Position numbers and translations under genes: made by a program. DNA of 64,000 nt from Xiphias gladius. Lineage: Eukaryota; Chordata; Actinopteri; Istiophoriformes; Xiphiidae. The notes under the pieces are model-generated. The model was given only the letters and a program-made list of their open reading frames with translations, made no database searches and had not been told where the DNA came from. Position 1 is the stretch's first letter, and each line of letters opens with the position of its first letter. Shown piece after piece: positions 57,433-64,000 of the stretch. The stretch covers positions 3,281,517 to 3,345,516 of the forward strand of contig NC_053414.1 in NCBI RefSeq assembly GCF_016859285.1. Direction: 5' to 3'.

Positions 57433-57835
57433 AGAGCTAAAACCGAGTGAATATTGGACTTAGTTCAGCAGGTGGCCAGTAACACGGTTCCAAACGAAAG
57501 ATCCAAAGTTCACCATATCAACTTAAAGGTGGTGAGATGTCAATGTTGTGTTCACTGCGGCCCCCAGTGGCCAATACACAGTTATTGCAGGTTTTGGAGT
57601 TTCTATAATTGATTTTCAGACGACTTCAGAACTTACAAACACAAGTTGTTCTGACCTGAGTAGAATCTGTGAGGCAGAATATATGCGATGGATTTATCAG
57701 TGCTAGTAATCCTCATTTGTGGAGAAGGAGCTGGTTCTTGAGTCCTCTGTAGAACTAGGTCTTTGGCGCTCTTCTACACTGTGTAAATACTAAACGGACT
57801 TTAAAGTGCTGAAGCTGGCAAAGGTTGCTTATGTT

Positions 57836-57901
57836 GGGCTCGTCCGGGATTTGAACCCTCTCACACCCGAAGCGAGAATCATACCCCTAGACCAACGAGC
57901 C
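57836..57901 (-). pseudogene. tRNA-Pro (CGG) pseudogene, 6-nt deletion type
   Basis: 66-nt form in standard C-module flanks. Confidence 0.88.
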
Positions 57902-58293
57902 ATGTAAACCTTGTTTTCTGTCTGGTTAAACTTTGTCGAACTGACTCGGGGTAGAAACAGGTTTCCAAATACAACGGACTTAGAACAGCTGCAACACAAC
58001 TACTGTATCTTTTATGAGCAGGCATAGATTCAGCCTGTTACCCTTCACTCCACTGAGGGAGAGACTTTACGACTGAAATGGGAAACAGCCAATATAGGTT
58101 AGTTATTTATAGCACATTTATTAACAAGACAGTGGGTTAAGGGATTTTAAGGTTCTGCAAGCACCTGGTGTCACTGCAGTGTTGTCCTTATTGATGTAGG
58201 AACACTACAGACTCTCCATTGTTTTGCTTTTATGCTTCACTGTTTTAACATTAAACATTAAGGACTCACAGATGACAGCCAGTTTTCTTTCAA

Positions 58294-58365
58294 GGGCTCG
58301 TCCGGGATTTGAACCCGGGACCTCTCGCACCCAAAGCGAGAATCATACCCCTAGACCAACGAAAT
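58294..58365 (-). pseudogene. tRNA-Pro (UGG), 5' acceptor strand replaced
   Basis: T arm, anticodon arm and D arm are intact, but the first bases of the gene and its 5' flank are replaced by an AT-rich octamer (AATATTTA), losing the outer acceptor pairs. Occupies the first position of block copy 3. Confidence 0.8.
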
Positions 58366-59230
58366 ATTTATACCTACCACAAGAGTGTGGTGAAAAATCG
58401 ATGAGCTGAATCATAGTAGGAAGAGCTTTGCAGACAAAAAGTATTTATCATGGCTGCATTTTCCAACACTTTAATGGAACAAGGCTAGAAAGTTTTCTTC
58501 TTCCGGTCTTTATGCTAAGCTAGGCTAAACTGCTCTTGGACCTATCATATACTTCTCATACAAAGGTTAAAATCTGATGTATCTTAAATTATTTAAAGGA
58601 TGCATATTAACAAGATACTGTGGGAAGTCATTTTTAAGGTTTTGCAAGTATTGTCGCAGTGTTTGAATTTATTCTAGTGCGCTCAAATCCATTGATTCAC
58701 TGTTTTAAGAAGGACCTTACTGAGAGAGGAAACATTAAAGATTCTCAAAAACCAAAAATTAAAGAAATATCGTCAAGCCAAAAACCAAGCCAGATATTTC
58801 CCTCAGGAGTTGGTAGAGACCAAAAACAGAGCTAAAACCGAGTGAATATTGGACTTAGTTCAGCAGGTGGCCAGTAACACGGTTCCAAACGAAAGATCCA
58901 AAGTTCACCATATCAACTTAAAGGTGGTGAGATGTCAATGTTGTGTTCACTGCGGCCCCCAGTGGCCAATACACAGTTATTGCAGGTTTTGGAGTTTCTA
59001 TAATTGATTTTCAGACGACTTCAGAACTTACAAACACAAGTTGTTCTGACCTGAGTAGAATCTGTGAGGCAGAATATATGCGATGGATTTATCAGTGCTA
59101 GTAATCCTCATTTGTGGAGAAGGAGCTGGTTCTTGAGTCCTCTGTAGAACTAGGTCTTTGGCGCTCTTCTTCACTGTGTTAATAGTAAACGGACTTTAAA
59201 GTGCTGAAGCTGGCAAAGGTTACTTATGTT

Positions 59231-59302
59231 GGGCTCATCCGGGATTTGAACCCGGGACCTCTCACACCCGAAGCGAGAATCATACCCCTAGACCAACGAG
59301 CC
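59231..59302 (-). tRNA. tRNA-Pro (CGG)
   Basis: Intact C-type gene, 6,655 bp from the copy at 52,576 and the same in sequence. Confidence 0.88.
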
Positions 59303-59850
59303 ATGTAAACCTTGTTTTCTGTCTGGTTAAACTTTGTCGAACTGACTCGGGGTAGAAACAGGTTTCCAAATACAACGGACTTAGAACAGCTGCAACACAA
59401 CTACTCTATCTTTTATGAGCAGGCATAGATTCAGCCTGTTATCCTACAGAGCTAAAACCGGGTGAATATTGGACTTAGTTCAGCAGGTGGCCAGTAACAC
59501 GGTTCCAAACGAAAGATCCAAAGTTCACCATATCAACTTAAAGGTGGTGAGATGTCAATGTTGTGTTCACTGCGGCCCCCAGTGGCCAATACACAGTTAT
59601 TGCAGGTTTTGGAGTTTCTATAATTGATTTTCAGACGACTTCAGAACTTACAAACACAAGTTGTTCTGACCTGAGCAGAATCTGAGAGGCAGAATATATG
59701 CGATGGATTTATCAGTGCTAGTAATCCTCATTTGTGGAGAAGGAGCTGGTTCTTGAGTCCTCTGTAGAAGTAGGTCTTTTGCGCTCTTCTACACTGTGTA
59801 AATACTAAACGGACTTTAAAGTGCTGAAGCTGGCAAAGGTTGCTTATGTT

Positions 59851-59916
59851 GGGCTCGTCCGGGATTTGAACCCTCTCACACCCGAAGCGAGAATCATACC
59901 CCTAGACCAACGAGCC
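59851..59916 (-). pseudogene. tRNA-Pro (CGG) pseudogene, 6-nt deletion type
   Basis: 66-nt form, 6,655 bp from the copy at 53,196. Confidence 0.88.
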
Positions 59917-60318
59917 ATGTAAACCTTGTTTTCTGTCTGGTTAAACTTTGTCGAACTGACTCGGGGTAGAAACAGGTTTCCAAATACAACGGACTTAGAA
60001 CAGCTGCAACACAACTACTGTATCTTTTATGAGCAGGCATAGATTCAGCCTGTTACCCTTCACTCCACTGAGGGAGAGACTTTACGACTGAAATGGGAAA
60101 CAGCCAATATAGGCCAATATAGGTTAGTTATTTATAGCACATTTATTAACAAGTCAGTGGGTTAAGGGATTTTAAGGTTCTGCAAGCACCTGGTGTCACT
60201 GCAGAGTTGTCCTTATTGATGTAGGAACACTACAGACTCTCCATTGTTTTGCTTTTATGCTTCACTGTTTTAACATTAAACATTAAGGACTCACAGATGA
60301 CAGCCAGTTTTCTTTCAA

Positions 60319-60390
60319 GGGCTCGTCCGGGATTTGAACCCGGGACCTCTCGCACCCAAAGCGAGAATCATACCCCTAGACCAACGAGCC
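60319..60390 (-). tRNA. tRNA-Pro (UGG)
   Basis: Fully paired cloverleaf, the last intact gene at the right side of the array and thus the first in the direction of transcription. Confidence 0.95.
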
Positions 60391-61090
60391 ACGATTCCTA
60401 CCACAAGAGTGTGGTGAAAAATCGATGAGCTGAATCATAGTAGGAAGAGCTTTGCAGACAAAAAGTATTTATCATGGCTGCATTTTCCAACACTTTGATG
60501 GAACAAGGCTAGAAAGTTTTCTTCTGCTTCCGGTCTTTATGCTAAGCTAGGCTAAACTGCTCTTGGACCAATCATATACTTCTCATACAAAGGTTAAAAT
60601 CTGATGTATCTTAAATTATTTAAAGGATGCATATTAACAAGATACTGTGGGAAGTCATTTTTAAGGTTTTGCAAGTATTGTCGCAGTGTTTGAATTTATT
60701 CTAGTGCGCTCAAATCCATTGATTCACTGTTTTAAGAAGGACCTTACTGAGAGAGGAAACATTAAAGATTCTCAAAAACCAAAAATTAAAGAAATATCGT
60801 CAAGCCAAAAACCAAGCCAGATATTTCCCTCAGGAGTTGGTAGAGACCAAAAACAGAGCTAAAACCGAGTGAATATTGGACTTAGTTCAGCAGGTGGCCA
60901 GTAACACGGTTCCAAACGAAAGATCCAAAGTTCACCATATCAACTTAAAGGTGGTGAGATGTCAATGTTGTGTTCACTGCGGCCCCCAGTGGCCAATACA
61001 CAGTTATTGCAGGTTTTGGAGTTTCTATAATTGATTTTCAGATGACTTCAGAACTTACAAACACAAGATGTTCTGACCTGAGCAGAATCT

Positions 61091-61094
61091 AGCC
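61091..61094 (-). other. tRNA stub (AGCC) at a deletion junction
   Basis: GAGCAGAATCT joins AGCCATGTAAACC, so a C-module tRNA gene has been deleted almost whole. The breakpoint differs from that at 54,422. Confidence 0.6.
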
Positions 61095-61439
61095 ATGTAA
61101 ACCTTGTTTTCTGTCTGGTTAAACTTTGTCGAACTGACTCGGGGTAGAAACAGGTTTCCAAATACAACGGACTTAGAACAGCTGCAACACAACTACTGTA
61201 TCTTTTATGAGCAGGCATAGATTCAGCCTGTTACCCTTCACTCCACTGAGGGAGAGACTTTACGACTGAAATGGGAAACAGCCAATATATATTGGTTATT
61301 TATAGCACATTTATTAACAAGACAGTTGGTTAAGGAATTTTAAGGTTCTGCAAGCACCTGGTGTCACTGCAGTGTGTACAAGATCAGCTCCTTATTGATG
61401 TAGGAACACTACAGACTCTTTTGTGTCCTTTATGATTCA

Positions 61440-61830
61440 CTGTTTTAACATTAAACATTTAACATGAGTCCAAATAAATTATCATGGTGCTTCGTATTTT
61501 CTAGATGTGTAAATAAGCAACTGTTAATCATATCAAATTAAAGGGTGATGATCTGTAGGTTGAAAGTTTTTGTTTTTGATTTTGAGATGACTTCATAACT
61601 TATAAACGTTAGTTCTTCTGACCCTTATTAGAATATTTGCTTTGGATTTATCAGCGCTACTAATCTTCAATAGAGAGTCTCATTTGCGAAGAAGATGATG
61701 ATCTTATTGATAGACCTGTGACTCCTGTTAAAAGAATCATGTTGAGACTTGTAAACCCTGCTTGTTATGAATGTGAACCCAGGGCCGGTTGCAGTCAAAG
61801 GAAGAACCAAACTCCTAGACCAACTAACTT
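61440..61830 (-). pseudogene. Decayed array unit with tRNA-Pro relic
   Basis: 61,620-61,720 aligns loosely to C-module spacer (GATTTATCAGCGCTACTAAT for GATTTATCAGTGCTAGTAAT). 61,771-61,829 keeps GTGAACCC, GCAG, CAAAG and CTCCTAGACCAAC in tRNA-Pro order. Much older than the array proper. Confidence 0.6.
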
Positions 61831-61839
61831 CAACAAATG

Positions 61840-62140
61840 TGAGGATGTTGGTTTTACCAGCGCCAGCTCTCTTTATTTTAAAGTGACATCAGCACAAAAA
61901 TAACTAATATAGATAAATAAGCGCAAAACATGTATGAAGAATAATAACATTTGATGGAGTGATGAAGAAGAGGAGAATGAAGAAAAAAAGATGTACTTCA
62001 TGATCCGGCATTTTGGGTCACGAGAGGACGAGGTCATCTCCTCCTCTCCAATGAGAGTGTCTAGAATAATTTATTGTAAAGTGTTAAAAAAAACAAAGGC
62101 TCAACATGCACACACACCGAGCCCTGGGAAAAGACTCTAA
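61840..62140. other. Intergenic stretch without recognised features
   Basis: AT-rich and purine-rich; no gene or repeat family recognised. Confidence 0.5.
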
Positions 62141-62144
62141 CACG

Positions 62145-62265
62145 TCGCATTAAAGCTCTGTAATTATTTTTATGGATTGCTTCTTGTAGCCATAATTGTT
62201 CGTGACTCCATAAACGAGAGAGAAACAGTCCAGATGGTTCATTAGAGCACTAAGCTTCTCACTCG
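62145..62265. promoter_or_regulatory. Candidate conserved non-coding element
   Basis: Repeat-free stretch with TGTAATTATTTTTATGGATT, TAGCCATAATTGTTCG and CTCCATAAACGAG, a density of homeodomain- and forkhead-like cores typical of enhancers. Judged by eye only. Confidence 0.2.
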
Positions 62266-62269
62266 CGCC

Positions 62270-63005
62270 GCAACACGACGTGTAAAACAAGGAGAGAATC
62301 TGTTAAAGAGACTTCAGTGAGAAAAGTGTTGAAATAAAAAACAGATGTAGCTGAAAAGGAGAGAGTTTCTCAGCAGTCATTGCTGTGGTGTTTCTGCACT
62401 GCAATTCCCAGAGGTCACTGGGCAATTCAACAAAGTGTAGCTGAGGTGGTGGGGTGCATCTCCTATTGATGGTAGGTTTGGTGGTTTGATCCTTCCCTCC
62501 TCCTGTCCAACCGTTGAAGTGTCCTTTAGCGTGATGCTAAGATTAAAATTGCTCCTGAATGTGTGTTCCTTTAGACAAAGTGCCAAATGTGTAACACAAT
62601 GTCGTATTACATTAGGTCTCTGTGTAGTTTGTGTTTTTGGTGCACGTGTCAAGGACTGTTACTTTAACACCCAAGTAATTAGAAATGATCAAACTTCTCG
62701 TCCACCCATTCGTTTCTCAGGCTGAGGACACTTTGACAGGTCACCAGTCCGTCATGAGCAATGTAAAGTGGCAGTAGGCTACAGATGAAATGTCTGTTTG
62801 TCATCAAACGGCATGAGAATTCACATGATTGATTAGCTCTAGCTAACAGTCTAGTTCTTGACCATCTTAGCTAAGACTCATTTCCTTGAATTCTGGACAA
62901 ATTGAGACTCTTCTCAAACTAAAAAATACGGCTGACCAAGTGAACAGGTCATATTGTTCAACACCGTTCATTCAAGTGTAAAAACGTTTGCTGCGTTAGA
63001 ATCAA
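62270..63005. other. Intergenic stretch without recognised features
   Basis: Open frames here are short and resemble nothing known. Confidence 0.5.
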
Positions 63006-63009
63006 AAAC

Positions 63010-63460
63010 TCCTGATGTGGCTCCTTAATGTGGTGTTGAATCCCGAAGCCCATCCCCCAATCAACACCTGCAATATAAAGATAACGGCTCTCCGCGCCAG
63101 TCTTCGCCAGATCGTTCAGTTCGCCTGTGTGGTACTAATGCAACGGCCAAAATTCAAGCTCTTGCCCGTGATTTCCTGGTGTTTGTCTGTGCCTCAGGGT
63201 CATCGTCACCAGTCGCTTCAGTTTGCCTGTCTCGTCCTGCCCCTTCTCTGTCTGTCGTTTCAGTTTGGATCCCCGCTTCTGTTGCCCGCCCTGCTCCGCC
63301 ATACTTGCTTCATCCACCTTCCCCGCTCCACCGACAACTCTGGCCCAGCCATCTCAACTCCCATCACCTCGAGTTTACAATAAAATTGCCTTTGAACTAT
63401 TTCGGAGGTCCCTCGTCTGTGTTCTGCCTTCGGGTCCATGCTTAACCGTTCTTAACACAT
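63010..63460 (+). mobile_element. Probable LTR or LTR fragment of a gypsy-like retrotransposon (fossil)
   Basis: A C/T-rich stretch with TTCGCCAGATCGTTCAGTTC, then a polyadenylation-type AATAAAA and a tail with CTGCCTTCGGGTCC. This arrangement recalls teleost gypsy LTRs with a polyadenylation signal before the U5-like tail. No internal coding region is present, so it would be a solo LTR or fragment. Ends are uncertain and the copy looks old. Confidence 0.4.
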
Positions 63461-63479
63461 TATCACAGATTTGACTGGC

Positions 63480-64000
63480 CGTTGAAAGTTATTTCCAAAG
63501 GTTGTGATAGATTCAACTTCTAGACTACATCTAGATCCTTGCATTAGTCTCTGTCAGCCAGTCAGAAGTAGTCGCTATGGTTAATTTTTTTTACATACCT
63601 GTTGGCTAATCAGAAATGAGTAGTCATCCAGATATGTCATCCCTTGTTTGGCCCTGTTTAGAATAAATGCATAATTACACCTGATGTTTCCCATCACACT
63701 GATTTACATTTTCTGTAAGAAGAGTGAGAATACTGGACTTAGATTCCTCAGATGGACTAAAAGTACCACTCTAATACCACTCTGTGTATGTCCGTGTATG
63801 TGGACATAGGTAGCCGTTTGCTAAGGAGTTTGCCACAAGAACTTCATAAGGGAACAATGTCAGATGTTGTGTTTCCAACTTGTGTTGCTGCCCTCTAAAT
63901 GGCCAAAAAAACAAAAACAAAAAAATGTAATAATACATCTTTAAAATGTCCATCAAAACATCCGTCTTTCTGGTTAATAACTTGACTCCAAAGTGGGGCG
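63480..64000. other. Intergenic stretch without recognised features
   Basis: AT-rich; a short segment near 63,879 (GTTGCTGCCCTCTAAATGGCC) resembles repeat-derived words. Nothing else supported. Confidence 0.5.

Larger units (their letters stand above)
58294..60390 (-). repeat. Higher-order block P-C-Cpsi-P, copy 3
   Basis: Offset from copy 2 is 6,654-6,655 bp for the last three genes. It shares the fused junction near 59,443; the first gene is the damaged UGG copy. Confidence 0.85.
40080..61830 (-). repeat. Tandem array of tRNA-Pro genes in mosaic repeat units
   Basis: The array is homogeneous from about 40,516 to 61,440, with decayed margins on both sides. The P module carries a UGG or AGG gene whose 3' flank ends CAGTTTTCTTTCAA (plus-strand order) and whose 5' flank starts ACGATTCCTACC or ACAATTCCTACC. 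The C module carries a CGG gene between ACTTATGTT (or GCTTATGTT) and ATGTAAACCTTG. Simple units without the C gene are about 1.15 kb. The spacer includes GCTAAGCTAGGCTAA and CAGATATTTCCCTCAGGAGT, words I recall from a dispersed teleost repeat. All genes point the same way, so the array grew by tandem duplication rather than by retroposition. Confidence 0.95.

Noticed and set aside
43022-58409. Open frames across the array reading ARPGFEPGTSRTQSENH or similar, and minus-strand frames with EVPGSNPGRALERKLAV.
   Set aside because: They are chance translations of tRNA-Pro genes and their flanks (plus-strand frames read the antisense), a well-known source of false proteins.
41180-61000. GCGGCCCCCAGTGGCCAA in every unit as a repeated CTCF site.
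   Set aside because: It departs from the CTCF core at several fixed positions and also resembles a common teleost repeat word.
40080-61830. Regularly spaced short repeats suggesting a CRISPR array.
   Set aside because: The 72-nt repeats fold as tRNA-Pro, spacers are themselves repeated and about 0.4-1.1 kb long, and the host is a vertebrate.
40080-61830. The units as tRNA-derived SINEs.
   Set aside because: Copies are complete tRNAs in head-to-tail order, with no A-tails or target-site duplications, and share long flanks. Tandem duplication explains this better.
62377-62652. A 91-codon minus-strand open frame near the right end.
   Set aside because: Composition and length are within chance expectation and no similarity is recognised.

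Overview
The window looks like nuclear DNA of a teleost fish, probably a percomorph. Genes are split by short introns with GT-AG borders, CA/TG and TA microsatellites are dense, and Tc1-like, LINE-tail and MITE-like repeats of types I recall from teleosts lie between genes. Family names for repeats and all product names rest on recalled sequences, not on a search.

Left part (1-24,110): the minus-strand gene tp53bp2 (ASPP2, p53-binding protein 2). Sixteen coding exons are visible, from the ATG at 23,579 down to the second-last ankyrin exon at 1,237. The SH3 exons lie beyond the left edge. Intron phases agree at every junction and give about 1,026 codons. A CpG-rich promoter sits at about 23,580-24,110. 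Intron 1 is about 9.8 kb. A degenerate 230-240 bp tandem repeat fills positions 1-1,140.

Middle (24,110-40,080): intergenic DNA with microsatellites, a LINE tail and a Tc1-like remnant, then the plus-strand gene rrp36 (a nucleolar rRNA-processing factor; 7 coding exons, 329 aa, 29,229-33,172). Beyond it are about 7 kb without recognisable genes. This stretch holds an orphan CpG-rich segment, an inverted repeat and a candidate conserved regulatory block at 38,930-39,790.

Right part (40,080-61,830) is the striking feature: a tandem array of proline tRNA genes, all on the minus strand. I count 29 loci that keep the anticodon region, plus two stubs and one strongly decayed copy. Thirteen look full-length and foldable: 5 with anticodon UGG, 5 AGG and 3 CGG, so one cluster supplies the whole proline isoacceptor family. 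The array has two modules, one carrying UGG or AGG genes and one carrying CGG genes. Unequal exchange seems to have shuffled them: a P-C-Cpsi-P block occurs three times, a CGG-deleted 1.15 kb unit has itself been amplified, two genes have a CGG-module 3' flank joined to a P-module 5' flank, and a pseudo-tRNA with a 6-nt deletion has been copied at least seven times. No TTTT Pol III terminator follows the intact genes for roughly 400 nt or more.

The last 2 kb hold a decayed array edge, a possible conserved element and a probable LTR fragment. The protein genes show no functional link to the tRNA array.
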